The notes beneath the pieces were generated by a model. That model was not told where the DNA came from and did not search any database. It was given only the letters and a program-made list of their open reading frames with translations. This document shows positions 24,297-33,779 of a DNA stretch of 64,000 nucleotides, in pieces. Position numbers and translations under genes: made by a program. The stretch is from Acidimicrobiia bacterium. GTDB taxonomy: Bacteria; Actinomycetota; Acidimicrobiia; IMCC26256; PALSA-555. Within the stretch, counting starts at the first letter, position 1; every line of letters begins with the position of its first letter. The stretch lies in assembly GCA_035948415.1 (NCBI GenBank), contig DASZJD010000054.1:1-64000 (forward strand), given 5' to 3'.

Positions 24297-25061
24297 TCAG
24301 GCGCGCTGACCGGCGAGGCGACGCTGCTTGAACTGCGCCTTCACGTAGTCGCGGTTCAGGAGGGCGATGAAGTCGATCGAGATCTCCTTTGGGCACGCCG
24401 CCTCGCACTCGCCGTGCATGGTGCACGACCCGAACCACCGCTCCATCTCGGTGACCATGTTGACGACCCGATCCCAGCGCTCGGGCTGACCCTGGGGAAG
24501 CAGATTGAGGTGCTGGACCTTGGCCGCGGTGAAGAGCTGCGCGGCGCCGTTCGGGCAGGCGGCGACGCAGGCCCCGCAGCCGATGCACGCCGCCGCGTCC
24601 ATCGCGGTGTCGGCGGCGGGTTTCGGGACCAGGGTGAGGTTGGCCTCCGGCGCGCCTCCCGTCGGCGCCGTGATGTAGCCGCCGGCCTCGATGATCCGGT
24701 CGAAGGCGGACCGGTCCACGCAGAGGTCCTTGATGATCGGGAACGCCGCCGCCCGCCACGGCTCGACGGTGATGTGCGCGCCGTCGGGGAACTTGCGCAG
24801 GTGCAGCTGGCAGGTGGCCGTGCCCCGCTCGGGGCCGTGGGCCCGACCGTTGATCATCATGGCGCACGAACCGCAGATGCCCTCTCGACAGTCGTGGTCG
24901 AAGGCGACCGGCTCCTCGCCGGCCGCGATCAGGCGCTCGTTCAGAACGTCGAAGAGCTCGAGGAACGACATGTCCGGGCTCACGTCGTCCATCCGGTGGG
25001 TCTCGAACCCGCCCGACGCCAGCGGGCCGGCCTGGCGCCACACCTGGAGGATGATCTGCAA
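24297..25061 (-). CDS. sdhB: Succinate dehydrogenase/fumarate reductase iron-sulfur subunit
   Basis: The 254-residue electron-transfer subunit. All three clusters are visible: [2Fe-2S] ligands in DCREGICGSCAM, [4Fe-4S] in CIGCGACVAACP and [3Fe-4S] in CTMHGECEAACPKEI. The start is a TTG at 25061 with AGGAG 7 nt upstream. It is the last gene of sdhC-sdhA-sdhB, 16 bp after sdhA. The complex passes electrons from succinate to quinone in the membrane. Confidence 0.95.
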   Translation of the reverse strand: MQIILQVWRQAGPLASGGFETHRMDDVSPDMSFLELFDVLNERLIAAGEEPVAFDHDCREGICGSCAMMINGRAHGPERGTATCQLHLRKFPDGAHITVEPWRAAAFPIIKDLCVDRSAFDRIIEAGGYITAPTGGAPEANLTLVPKPAADTAMDAAACIGCGACVAACPNGAAQLFTAAKVQHLNLLPQGQPERWDRVVNMVTEMERWFGSCTMHGECEAACPKEISIDFIALLNRDYVKAQFKQRRLAGQRA

Positions 25062-25077
25062 CGCGGGCTCCTGCTCG

Positions 25078-27003
25078 CTACTTGTACGACCGCTGGGCGA
25101 GGTGGACGGCCTCGAATCCGAGCGGCTCCCGATGCAGACGCGGAGCAGCGGTGTCGCCCGTGTACTCCCAGGCGGCCACGTAGGCGAAGTGCTCGTCGTC
25201 GCGGAGCGCCTCGCCCTCCTCGGTCTGGTGCTCGACCCGGAAGTGGCCGCCGCAGCTCTCCTCGCGGTGGAGGGCGTCCCGGCACATGAGCTCGCCGAAC
25301 TCGAGGAAGTCGGCGACGCGCCCGGCCTTCTCGAGCGACTGGTTCAGCGATTCCCCGTCCCCGAGCACGCGCACGTCCTTGTGGAACTCGTCTCGCAGGG
25401 CCGGGATCTCGGCGAGGGCCTTCTCGAGGCTGGCCTGGCTGCGCTCCATGCCGCAGTCGTCCCAGAGCACCTTGCCGAGCTCGCGGTGGAAGTGGTCGAC
25501 GGAGTGGCTGCCGCGCACGCTCAGCAGGGCCCGGACCCGCTCGCTGACCTCCGTCTCGGCGTCGAGGAAGGCGCGGTGGTCGGTGGGGATCGGGTCGCTG
25601 CCGAGGAGCGGGGCGAGGTAGTCGTTGATCGTCGCCGGCAGCACGAAGTAGCCGTCGGCGAGGCCCTGCATGAGGGCGCTGGCGCCGAGCCGGTTGGCGC
25701 CGTGGTCGGAGAAGTTCGCCTCGCCCAGCACATAGAGGCCCGGCACCGTCGACATCAGGTTGTAGTCGACCCAGAGCCCACCCATCGTGTAGTGCACGGC
25801 CGGGTAGATGCGCATCGGCACCGTGTAGGGGTCCTCGCCGGTGATGCGCTCGTACATCTGGAAGAGGTTTCCGTAGCGCTCCTCGATCACGTCTCGCCCG
25901 AGCCGGGTGATGGGCTCGGAGAAGTCCAGGTACACGCCGTTCTTGATGGGACCGACACCCCGTCCGGCGTCGACCTCGCGCTTGGCGGCGCGGGAAGCGA
26001 CGTCGCGCGGGACGAGGTTGCCGAAGGCCGGGTAGCGGCGCTCGAGGAAGTAGTCGCGATCGGCTTCGGGGATCTGGTCGGGTGGACGCTCGTCGTCGGG
26101 GCGCATCGGGACCCAGATGCGGCCGTCGTTGCGCAGCGACTCGCTCATGAGGGTGAGCTTCGACTGGAAGTCGTCGCTGGCCGGGATGCAGGTCGGGTGG
26201 ATCTGCGTGTAGCAGGGGTTCGCCATGAGCGCGCCGCGTCGATGCGCCCGCCAGATCGCGGTCACGTTGGAGTTCTTGGCGTTCGTCGACAGATAGAAGG
26301 CGTTGCCGTACCCGCCCGTTGCCAGCACGACGGCGTGCCCGGCGTGGGAGACGACGTCCCCGGTGATGAGGTCCCGGGTCACGACGCCGACGGCCCGTCC
26401 CTCGTGGATGACCACGTCGAGCATCTCGGTCCGGGGAAGGAGGCTGACGGTCCCGAGGTGCACCTGGCGCATCAACGCCTGGTAGGCGCCCAGCAGCAGC
26501 TGCTGACCGGTCTGACCGCGGGCGTAGAACGTGCGGGAGACCTGCGCGCCGCCGAAGGAGCGGTTGTCGAGCAGCCCGCCGTACTCGCGGGCGAACGGCA
26601 CCCCTTGCGCGACGCACTGGTCGATGATGTTCACGCTCAGCTGGGCGAGGCGATAGACGTTCGCCTCGCGCGAGCGGTAGTCGCCGCCCTTGATCGTGTC
26701 GTAGAAGAGGCGGTAGACGCTGTCGCCGTCGTTGCGGTAGTTCTTCGCCGCGTTGATGCCACCCTGCGCGGCGATGCTGTGGGCACGACGCGGCGAGTCG
26801 TGGAAGGTGATCATCGTCACCTCGTAGCCGAGCTCACCGAGCGTGGCCGCGGCCGCGGCCCCCGCGAGCCCGCTGCCGATCACGATGACCTTGAACTTGC
26901 GCCGGTTCGATGGGTTCACGAGCTTGACGGCGAACTTGTGCTCGTCCCACTTGTCGGTGATCGCGCCGCTCGGGATCCGCGCGTCGAGGTCGATCGGGCT
27001 CAT
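25078..27003 (-). CDS. sdhA: Succinate dehydrogenase/fumarate reductase flavoprotein subunit
   Basis: A 641-residue flavoprotein. The FAD site begins [16 protein letters not shown]; the covalent-FAD histidine region is [15 protein letters not shown]; the active-site regions include QIHPTCIP and [15 protein letters not shown], and [18 protein letters not shown] is the usual late FAD block. The start overlaps the sdhC stop by 4 bp (ATGA). The sdhCAB order and three-subunit set match the actinobacterial/Bacillus type B enzyme. Confidence 0.95.
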   Translation of the reverse strand: MSPIDLDARIPSGAITDKWDEHKFAVKLVNPSNRRKFKVIVIGSGLAGAAAAATLGELGYEVTMITFHDSPRRAHSIAAQGGINAAKNYRNDGDSVYRLFYDTIKGGDYRSREANVYRLAQLSVNIIDQCVAQGVPFAREYGGLLDNRSFGGAQVSRTFYARGQTGQQLLLGAYQALMRQVHLGTVSLLPRTEMLDVVIHEGRAVGVVTRDLITGDVVSHAGHAVVLATGGYGNAFYLSTNAKNSNVTAIWRAHRRGALMANPCYTQIHPTCIPASDDFQSKLTLMSESLRNDGRIWVPMRPDDERPPDQIPEADRDYFLERRYPAFGNLVPRDVASRAAKREVDAGRGVGPIKNGVYLDFSEPITRLGRDVIEERYGNLFQMYERITGEDPYTVPMRIYPAVHYTMGGLWVDYNLMSTVPGLYVLGEANFSDHGANRLGASALMQGLADGYFVLPATINDYLAPLLGSDPIPTDHRAFLDAETEVSERVRALLSVRGSHSVDHFHRELGKVLWDDCGMERSQASLEKALAEIPALRDEFHKDVRVLGDGESLNQSLEKAGRVADFLEFGELMCRDALHREESCGGHFRVEHQTEEGEALRDDEHFAYVAAWEYTGDTAAPRLHREPLGFEAVHLAQRSYK

Positions 27004-27794
27004 CGGGTCACCGCGCCCGTCGTGATGAGCAGCGGCATGCTGACGTTGCCGACGATGATGACGCCGGCGAAGGCAGACGCGAACCATCGCCGCCACCGGT
27101 TGAACCGAGGGTTGTTCCAGCCCAGGCTCTGGAACATCGACCAGGCGCCGTGGAAGATGTGGACGCCCAGCGCGACGTTGGCGACGATGTAGACGATGGC
27201 GACGGGGACGCGATCAAAGCTGTAGAACATGTTGTCGTAGGGGTCGCCGCGCACGAAGTGCGGGTTCGCCGGTCCCCACGTCAGGTCGAGGAGGTGGAAC
27301 ACGACGAACAGGCCGACGATCACGCCGGTCCACCGCATGGTGCGGGAGGCGTAGTTGGCGGCGACGTAGTCGCGCTTCGACCGGTACCGCTGGGGTCGCG
27401 CCCGCTGGTTCATCCGGGTGAGCTGGGCCGCGGCGACGATGTGCACGAAGAAGGCCGCGATGAGCCCGGTGCGCAGCGCCCAGAGGACGACCGTGCGCGG
27501 GAAGGCCGGCTCGCCGAGGGTGCGGAGCCAGTCGGCGTAGGTGTTGATCTCGTGGCGACCGAGGAAGACCTTGAGGTTGCCGATCATGTGGGCCAGCACG
27601 TAGGAGAGCAGCACGATGCCGGTCACGGCCATGGCCCACTTCTTGCCGATCCCCGAGCGCCAGAACTGCAGCGGGAACGGGGCCGGGCGGCGGGTCGGGG
27701 GGACCGGCGGTCCGGTCCAGCGCAGGAGCCGGTCGGCGGCGTCGGCGCCCTCTCGCTGATCCTCGGTCGAGAGGGTTTCGTCGAGCCTCGTCAT
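27000..27794 (-). CDS. sdhC: Succinate dehydrogenase cytochrome b558-type membrane subunit
   Basis: A 264-residue membrane subunit with about five helices, including [34 protein letters not shown] and [17 protein letters not shown]. The several membrane histidines (for example in LAHMIGN, FVHIV, FHLLD and GVHIFHGAW) fit binding of two hemes in the single-polypeptide b558 type. The ATG at 27794 is chosen over a GTG six codons earlier because GGAGG lies just upstream. A TAGCGT about 35 nt upstream could be its -10 box. First gene of sdhCAB. Confidence 0.92.
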   Translation of the reverse strand: MTRLDETLSTEDQREGADAADRLLRWTGPPVPPTRRPAPFPLQFWRSGIGKKWAMAVTGIVLLSYVLAHMIGNLKVFLGRHEINTYADWLRTLGEPAFPRTVVLWALRTGLIAAFFVHIVAAAQLTRMNQRARPQRYRSKRDYVAANYASRTMRWTGVIVGLFVVFHLLDLTWGPANPHFVRGDPYDNMFYSFDRVPVAIVYIVANVALGVHIFHGAWSMFQSLGWNNPRFNRWRRWFASAFAGVIIVGNVSMPLLITTGAVTR

Positions 27795-27989
27795 GTCCTC
27801 CTCCGCGGTCACTCGACGCTAGCCCCGCGGGGTTGTGATGGGCCCAACCGGGCTTCGATGGGCGGCTCCGGTGTCGGCGTGCACGCGGGCGCCCGCGATC
27901 GATGTCGGGATCGGAGAACCGTCCCGGCGACGGGACGCCGAAGCACTCTTGGTACGCTGCCGCGCGTTTCCCCGTCCCCGGAGGCCTGC

Positions 27990-29390
27990 ATGACCCGTCC
28001 CGGCACCCTCGGCGAGCTGCGATCGAGCGGGTGGACGTCACGACCCGTGAAGCTCGAGGTGCGAGACAACGCCATGCGTCGCATCGCGGCGGGGGAGCCG
28101 ATCGTCGACGGTGTCGTCGGCTTCGACGACACCGTGCTGCCACAGCTCGCGAACGCGCTCCTGGCCGCGCACGACGTCATCTTCCTCGGTGAGCGCGGGC
28201 AGGCGAAGACGCGCATGATCCGCTCCCTGGTCGGGCTGCTCGACGAGTGGCTGCCGATCGTCGCCGGCAGCGAGATCAACGACGACCCGTACCATCCGGT
28301 CTCGCACCACGCCCGCGTGCTCGTCGCCGAGCGCGCCGACGAGACACCGATCGAGTGGGTGCACCGCGAGCGTCGCTACGGCGAGAAGCTCGCGACCCCG
28401 GACACGTCGATCGCCGACCTCATCGGCGAGGTCGACCCGATCAAGGTCGCGGAGGGCCGCTACCTCTCCGACGAGCTGACGATCCACTACGGGCTGGTGC
28501 CCCGCACGAACCGAGGGATCTTCTCGATCAACGAGCTGCCCGACCTGGCGGAGCGGATCCAGGTCGGCCTCCTCAACGTCCTGGAGGAGCGCGACGTCCA
28601 GATCCGCGGCTACAAGATCCGGCTCCCGCTCGACCTCATGCTCGTCGCCTCCGCCAACCCCGAGGACTACACGAACCGCGGACGCATCATCACGCCCCTG
28701 AAGGACCGCTTCGGCGCGCAGATCCGCACCCACTACCCACTCGACGTCGAGGTCGAGATGGACGTCGTGGACCAGGAGGCCCGACCCGTGGCCGGGGACG
28801 GCCTGGCCGTGACCGTCCCCGACTTCATGACCGAGATCGTCGCTGAGATCAGCCAGCAGGCTCGTCGCTCGCCGCACGTCAACCAGCGCTCGGGGGTGTC
28901 GGTTCGGCTCTCCATCACGAACTACGAGACCCTGGTCGCCAACGCGACGCGGCGGGCGCTGCGCGGCGGCGAGCAGGAGGTCGTCCCCCGGGTGAGCGAC
29001 CTCGAGGCGCTCGTGGCCAGCACGGCCGGGAAGCTCGAGTTCGAGACCGTCGAGGACGGGCGGGAGGAGCAGGTGCTCGACCGCATCGTGAAGGCGGCGA
29101 CCCTCGACACCTTCCGGGCTCGATGCCGCCCCGACCGGCTCACCGCGCTCGTCGGCGCCTTCGAGAACGGGCTGGTGGTCCACACCGGCGCCGACGTGCC
29201 CTCGGTGCAGTACGCCAACCTCCTGCCGCAGCTGCCCGGGCTCAAGGACACCCTCGTCGACCTCGAGGTGGGCGAGACCCCGGCCGCGGTCGCCTCGGCC
29301 CTGGAGTTCGTGCTCGAGGGCCTCCACCTCTCGAAGCGGCTGAACAAGGACGCCGTCGGCGCCCGAGCGACCTACCGCGGGCGGGGCTAA
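27990..29390 (+). CDS. MoxR-type AAA+ ATPase (Rv0958-like)
   Basis: A 466-residue AAA+ ATPase, often annotated as magnesium chelatase-like. Walker A is FLGERGQAKTRM, followed by SEINDDPYHP, the sensor/Walker B region GIFSINELPDLAERIQVGLL and LMLVASANPEDYTNRGRII. Such ATPases work as chaperones with a VWA-domain partner, and the VWA gene lies at 29880 on the same strand, as in the M. tuberculosis Rv0958-Rv0959 pair. The ATG at 27990 follows GGAGG by 5 nt. A small lipoprotein gene on the other strand lies between the two partners. The target complex is unknown. Confidence 0.85.
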   Translation: MTRPGTLGELRSSGWTSRPVKLEVRDNAMRRIAAGEPIVDGVVGFDDTVLPQLANALLAAHDVIFLGERGQAKTRMIRSLVGLLDEWLPIVAGSEINDDPYHPVSHHARVLVAERADETPIEWVHRERRYGEKLATPDTSIADLIGEVDPIKVAEGRYLSDELTIHYGLVPRTNRGIFSINELPDLAERIQVGLLNVLEERDVQIRGYKIRLPLDLMLVASANPEDYTNRGRIITPLKDRFGAQIRTHYPLDVEVEMDVVDQEARPVAGDGLAVTVPDFMTEIVAEISQQARRSPHVNQRSGVSVRLSITNYETLVANATRRALRGGEQEVVPRVSDLEALVASTAGKLEFETVEDGREEQVLDRIVKAATLDTFRARCRPDRLTALVGAFENGLVVHTGADVPSVQYANLLPQLPGLKDTLVDLEVGETPAAVASALEFVLEGLHLSKRLNKDAVGARATYRGRG

Positions 29391-29393
29391 CGC

Positions 29394-29777
29394 CTACATC
29401 CCTTGCGGCTGCTGGTTGAAGAAGCCGCACTTCTGGGAGGCGTAGCGGTTCACGTTGTCGGCGGCGACGTGCGCGGGCTTCGTGACCGCCGGGTCGCGGC
29501 TGACCTGAGGATTGCGCTGGGCCTGCTTGAGCGCGCTCAGGAACGTCTCCGCGTCGGCTCGGACCGCGGGCGGGGCGCTCGCCGCGATCTGCTGGACGAT
29601 CGACACCTGCCTCGTGGCGTCGACCTTGCCGTTCGTCGCCTCCCGCTCGAGCTCGGTCTCGTAGCGGCTCGCCGCTTCGCAGAACGGCCGCAGCCCGGCG
29701 CCCGAGCTGCTGCCCCCGCTGCAGCCGGCCACGAACGCGGCGAGAGCCAGCGAGCACATGACGAGCCGGCCGCGCAC
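29394..29777 (-). CDS. Small secreted lipoprotein
   Basis: A 127-residue protein starting at GTG 29777: VRGRLVMCSLALAAFVAGC with basic n-region, hydrophobic core and lipobox FVAGC, so it is probably exported and lipidated. The mature part starts SGGSSSGAGLRPFCEAASRY and is helical and polar, with two more Cys (FCEA, SQKCGFF). The ATG at 29759 is an alternative but would remove the basic n-region. It lies inside the MoxR-VWA pair on the other strand, its stop only 3 bp from that of the ATPase gene. Function unknown. Confidence 0.72.
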   Translation of the reverse strand: MRGRLVMCSLALAAFVAGCSGGSSSGAGLRPFCEAASRYETELEREATNGKVDATRQVSIVQQIAASAPPAVRADAETFLSALKQAQRNPQVSRDPAVTKPAHVAADNVNRYASQKCGFFNQQPQGM

Positions 29778-29879
29778 GGGGCCATTGTGGCGCCGCGCCC
29801 CTGCCGGCCGGGCTCGGGGCGGCCGCGCCGGTCCGGGACGGGCGAGAGCCAGCGGCGCGCCCGCGGGTACGGTGGCCGG

Positions 29880-31904
29880 GTGCTGGGCCGCCGTCGTCGA
29901 GATCGGGAAGCCCGCGGGTTCCAGTACTCGCGTTGGGACGGGACGCAGCGCGGCTTCGACCTCGACGCCGACGCGCTGCTCGACGAGATGACCGACGACC
30001 TCCTCTACCACGGAGACCTCCACGCGAGCCTGCGCCGGCTGCTGCAGCAGGGGATGCGCGACCGCAACGGCGAGCAGCTCATGGGCCTGCGCGAGATGCT
30101 GCAGCGCCTCCGCGAGCAGCGCCACGAGATGCTCGACCGCTACGACCTCGGCGGCGTCTACGAGGACATCGCCGAGCAGCTGCGCGAGATCGTCGAGCAG
30201 GAGCGGGAGGGGATCGAGCGACGGGTCGACGAGGCCCGCCAGTCCGGCGACCAGCGTCGCCAGGAGATCGTCGACGAGCTGGCCCAGCAGCGTCGGGAGC
30301 AGCTCGACCGGCTGCCGCCGGACCTCGCCGGCCGCGTGAACGAGCTGCAGGCGCACGACTGGATGGACGACGGGGCCCGACAGCGCTTCGAGGAGCTCAT
30401 GGAGCGGCTGCGCGAGCAGCTCATGCAGAGCTACTTCAACCAGATGTCCGAGGGCATGCAGAACCTGTCTCCCGAGCGGATGCAGCGGATGAAGGACATG
30501 CTCGCCGAGCTCAACCAGATGCTCGAGCAGCGAGAGCGCGGGGAGGAACCCGACTTCGACGGGTTCATGTCCCGCTACGGCGACTTCTTCCCCGGCAACC
30601 CGCGGACCCTCGACGAGCTGCTCGAGCAGATGGCCCAGTCGATGGCCCAGATGCAGCAGCTGATGAACTCCATGACCCCCGAGCAGCGGGCCCAGCTCCA
30701 GGCGCTCGCCGAGTCGCTGCTCGAGGACATGGACCTGCGCTGGCAGGTCGACCAGCTGGCTCGGAACCTCCAGGGCGCGTTCCCGAACCTGCCGTGGGAG
30801 CGCTCGATGCCGTTCCGCGGCGAGAACCCGCTCTCGATGGGCCAGATGCCCGGGCTCCTCGACGCGCTCGGCGACATGGACGACCTCGAGCACCTCTTGC
30901 GGCAGGCGACCCAGCCGGGCGAGCTGGCGGAGGTCGACCTCGACCGGGCCCGGGAGCTGCTCGGTGACGACGCCGCCCGCTCGCTGGAGCGGCTGGCCGA
31001 GCTCGCCCGCCTGCTCGAGGAGGCCGGGCTCATCGAGCAGCGCGAGGGCCGGCTCGAGCTCACCCCTCGCGGGATCCGGGCCATCGGGCAGAAGGCGCTC
31101 GGCGACCTGTTCCGAAAGCTGATGAAGGACCGGGCGGCCAGGCACGAGTCCGAGCGGACCGGCGTCGGCCACGACCCCGCGTACGAGCACAAGCCGTACG
31201 AGTGGGGCGACCCGTTCCACCTCAACGTGGAGCAGACGGTCAAGAACGCCATCTGGCGCCAGGGCGCGGGCACGCCGGTGCGCCTGGCCCCGGCGGACTT
31301 CGAGGTGGAGCGCACCGAGCTGACGACCCGGAGCGCGACCGTGCTGGCGCTCGACGTGTCGCTGAGCATGCCGATGCGGGACAACTTCCTCTCGGCGAAG
31401 AAGGTGGCGATGGCGCTGCACGCGCTGATCACCAGCCAGTTCCCCCGCGACTACATGGGGCTCGTCAGCTTCGGCCGGGTCGCCCGCGAGGTCGCGCCGG
31501 AGCGCCTCCCCGAGATGAGCTGGGACTTCGAGTGGGGGACCAACATGCAGCACGCGCTGCTGCTGGCGCGTCGCATGCTCAGCCGCCAGACCGGGACCAA
31601 GCAGGTGATCATGGTCACGGACGGGGAGCCGACCGCCCACATCGAGGGCGGCGAGGCCTACTTCCAGTACCCGCCGTCGCCGGTGACGATCGAGGAGACC
31701 TTGAAGGAGGTCATGCGCTGCACCCGCGAGGGCATCCGCATCAACACCTTCATGCTCGACGAGACCTACTACCTGCGCAGCTTCGTCGAGCGGATGATGC
31801 AGCTGAACCGGGGCCGCGCGTTCTTCACGACGCCCGACACGCTGGGCGACTACGTGCTCGTCGACTTCCTGGAGCAGCGCCGCCACCACCGTCGGGCGAG
31901 CTGA
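29880..31904 (+). CDS. VWA domain protein, partner of the MoxR ATPase (Rv0959-like)
   Basis: A 674-residue protein. The N-terminal 400 residues are Gln/Glu/Arg-rich and strongly helical (for example LREMLQRLREQRHEMLDR), with coiled-coil character. The C-terminal 200 residues are a von Willebrand A domain with a full metal site: DVSLSMPMRDN (DxSxS), the Thr in WGTNMQHALLL and VMVTDGEP-like MVTDGEPTAHI. The GTG at 29880 follows TACGGT by 6 nt with no ribosome site, so it seems to have its own leaderless promoter despite following the ATPase gene. It may recruit the ATPase to a membrane or metal-dependent target. Confidence 0.85.
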   Translation: MLGRRRRDREARGFQYSRWDGTQRGFDLDADALLDEMTDDLLYHGDLHASLRRLLQQGMRDRNGEQLMGLREMLQRLREQRHEMLDRYDLGGVYEDIAEQLREIVEQEREGIERRVDEARQSGDQRRQEIVDELAQQRREQLDRLPPDLAGRVNELQAHDWMDDGARQRFEELMERLREQLMQSYFNQMSEGMQNLSPERMQRMKDMLAELNQMLEQRERGEEPDFDGFMSRYGDFFPGNPRTLDELLEQMAQSMAQMQQLMNSMTPEQRAQLQALAESLLEDMDLRWQVDQLARNLQGAFPNLPWERSMPFRGENPLSMGQMPGLLDALGDMDDLEHLLRQATQPGELAEVDLDRARELLGDDAARSLERLAELARLLEEAGLIEQREGRLELTPRGIRAIGQKALGDLFRKLMKDRAARHESERTGVGHDPAYEHKPYEWGDPFHLNVEQTVKNAIWRQGAGTPVRLAPADFEVERTELTTRSATVLALDVSLSMPMRDNFLSAKKVAMALHALITSQFPRDYMGLVSFGRVAREVAPERLPEMSWDFEWGTNMQHALLLARRMLSRQTGTKQVIMVTDGEPTAHIEGGEAYFQYPPSPVTIEETLKEVMRCTREGIRINTFMLDETYYLRSFVERMMQLNRGRAFFTTPDTLGDYVLVDFLEQRRHHRRAS

Positions 31905-31911
31905 GGCCCGC

Positions 31912-32403
31912 TCAGGGCAGCCGCTCCTGGTAGGCGGCGAGCGTGCGGTCGTCGAAGCAGACGAAGCGCACGAGTTCGAGCGACGACGGGGCGTCGCGGA
32001 CCGTCGCCACGGCCACGTCGGTGGCGCCCGCGAGCGGGTACCCGTAGATCCCGGTCGAGATGGCGGGGAAGGCGACGGACCGGGCCCCCAGCTCGTCGGC
32101 GACGGCGAGGGAACGCCGGTACGCGGTGGCGAGCAGCTGGGGCTCGCCGTGGTCGCCGCCCTGCCAGACCGGGCCGACCGCGTGGATGATCCACCGGGCG
32201 GGCAGGGCGAAGCCGGGCGTGGCCCGGGCGTCGCCGGTGGCGCACCCGCCGAGCGCCGCGCACGCGGCGTCGAGCCCAGGGCCGGCGGCGGCGAAGATCG
32301 CCCCGCACACGCCCCCACCCCGCCCCAGCGCCGGGTTGGCGGCGTTCACGACGGCGTCGACCGACTCCCGCGTGATGTCGCCGCGGACGGCTTCGAGTCG
32401 CAT
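31912..32403 (-). CDS. Macrodomain protein (ADP-ribose deacylase type)
   Basis: A 163-residue macrodomain. ADP-ribose-binding marks are [43 protein letters not shown] and [14 protein letters not shown]. This is the MacroD-type pattern ([16 protein letters not shown]), which removes acetyl or ADP-ribosyl groups from O-acetyl-ADP-ribose or proteins. It converges with the VWA gene (7-bp gap) and is divergent from WhiB. Confidence 0.92.
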   Translation of the reverse strand: MRLEAVRGDITRESVDAVVNAANPALGRGGGVCGAIFAAAGPGLDAACAALGGCATGDARATPGFALPARWIIHAVGPVWQGGDHGEPQLLATAYRRSLAVADELGARSVAFPAISTGIYGYPLAGATDVAVATVRDAPSSLELVRFVCFDDRTLAAYQERLP

Positions 32404-32519
32404 CAGGGGTGACGGCGGCGAGAATCCCCGCCCGCGAACCCGGGCGAATCGGACAAAACTCGCGGCACGACCAAAGTTCCGCTTGCGTCCACCCGCTGGT
32501 CCCCTTCAGAGTACCACCA

Positions 32520-32852
32520 ATGGAATTCCATCGATGTGATTTCGAGGGGATGCCGGTGCAGGTGCAAGAGTTCATCCAGCTGGTGCGAGGCCTGCCCGAG
32601 GGCGACGGCCGGCGGTGGCAGGAGCGGGCCAACTGCCTGGGGGTCGACCCGGACCTGTTCTTCCCCGAGCGTGGCGCCTCGACCCGGGAGGCCAAGGCCG
32701 TGTGCCGGAGCTGCGAGGTCCGAGCCGACTGCCTCGAGTACGCCCTGGACCACGGCGAGAAGTTCGGCATCTGGGGCGGCCTCTCGGAGCGTGAGCGCCG
32801 CCGGGTGCGCCGGCAGCGGGCGCTCGAGCGCCGCCGCCTGGCCTCGGCCTGA
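32520..32852 (+). CDS. WhiB family iron-sulfur regulator
   Basis: A 110-residue WhiB-like protein. The four Cys are in ANCLGVDP and VCRSCEVRADC, binding a [4Fe-4S] cluster that senses NO, oxygen or redox. The turn GIWGGLSERERRRVRRQR is followed by a basic DNA-binding tail. The ATG at 32520 is supported by TTGCGT (32483-32488) and CAGAGT (32507-32512), 7 nt before the start; an internal ATG at 32550 is possible. The 100 bp upstream are AT-richer than their surroundings. It stands alone between macrodomain and formimidoyltransferase genes. Confidence 0.9.
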   Translation: MEFHRCDFEGMPVQVQEFIQLVRGLPEGDGRRWQERANCLGVDPDLFFPERGASTREAKAVCRSCEVRADCLEYALDHGEKFGIWGGLSERERRRVRRQRALERRRLASA

Positions 32853-33707
32853 TCACCGGCGCGGCGCGGCGGCCAGCCGGGCCTCGACGGTCCGGGACCG
32901 GTCGAGCCCGCTCCAGGTCAGGAACTCGGGACTGCACCGCGCCACCTCGGCCTCCGGCACCAGGCCGACCCACTCGACCCGGTCGACGGCTGCGCCCGCC
33001 GCCGCGGCCCGCTCGCGGACGGCCGTACACGCCGCCTCCACCCCCGTGGCCTCCAGGTCGGTGACGTTCAGCGAGACCTGCACCCCGTCGCGGGAGCCGA
33101 GCGGGAAGGCCAGCGCCCGCACCCCGGGCAGGCCGCCGTCCCGGCCCCGGACCCCCGCCGCGATCGAGCGGGCGAGGTCGACGTCGGCCGGCGCGAGCCA
33201 GCAGTTCACGGCCACCAGCGGGGCGCGGGCGCCGACCGCGGCCGTACCCAGGCTCGGGTGGGGCCGAGCCGGGCCGACGTCGGCGGCCTGGCCGCCCGCC
33301 GCCGCCCGCCGCACCTCGGGGAGGGACCGCCCGGCCGGGTCGGCGGCGTCATAGAGGAAGGCGGGCACGCCCAGCTCGTGGGCGAGCCAGGCCGCGAAGG
33401 TCCGGGCCGCCTCGACGGCGGCCGCCGGGGGCTCGTCGAGGGCGACGAACGGCACGACGTCGAGCGCGCCGAGGCGGGGGTGGACGCCCTCGTGGCCGGT
33501 GAGATCGAGTCGCGCGCTGACGGCACGGGCCAGCGCCCGGGCCGCCTCGCTGGCGTCGCCCGGCCCCGGCCCGGCCAGCGTGAACACCGACCGGTGGTGG
33601 TCGGCGTCGACGTGCAGGTCCAGGAGCGACGGCCCGCACGCGGCGGCGAGCTCCTCGAGCACGGCGCGGTCCCGCCCTTCGGCCACGTTGGCGACGCACT
33701 CGAGCAC
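32853..33707 (-). CDS. ftcD: Glutamate formimidoyltransferase
   Basis: This enzyme transfers the formimidoyl group of N-formimidoyl-glutamate (histidine breakdown) to tetrahydrofolate. The family block LECVANVAEGRDRAVLEEL, LDLHVDADHHRSVFT, HEGVHPRLGALDVVPFV and SLNVTDLEATGVEAA are all present. The length of 284 residues matches the transferase domain only, with no cyclodeaminase fused. The GTG at 33707 follows TACCTT by 6 nt. No hut genes are in view. It is divergent from the luciferase-like gene. Confidence 0.87.
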   Translation of the reverse strand: MLECVANVAEGRDRAVLEELAAACGPSLLDLHVDADHHRSVFTLAGPGPGDASEAARALARAVSARLDLTGHEGVHPRLGALDVVPFVALDEPPAAAVEAARTFAAWLAHELGVPAFLYDAADPAGRSLPEVRRAAAGGQAADVGPARPHPSLGTAAVGARAPLVAVNCWLAPADVDLARSIAAGVRGRDGGLPGVRALAFPLGSRDGVQVSLNVTDLEATGVEAACTAVRERAAAAGAAVDRVEWVGLVPEAEVARCSPEFLTWSGLDRSRTVEARLAAAPRR

Positions 33708-33779
33708 GCGTCCAAGGTAGGAGCGCCGGCGGCCGTCGCGGCCCGAGCCCGCGGCGGCCCGAGAAAATAGGGTTCGGCG

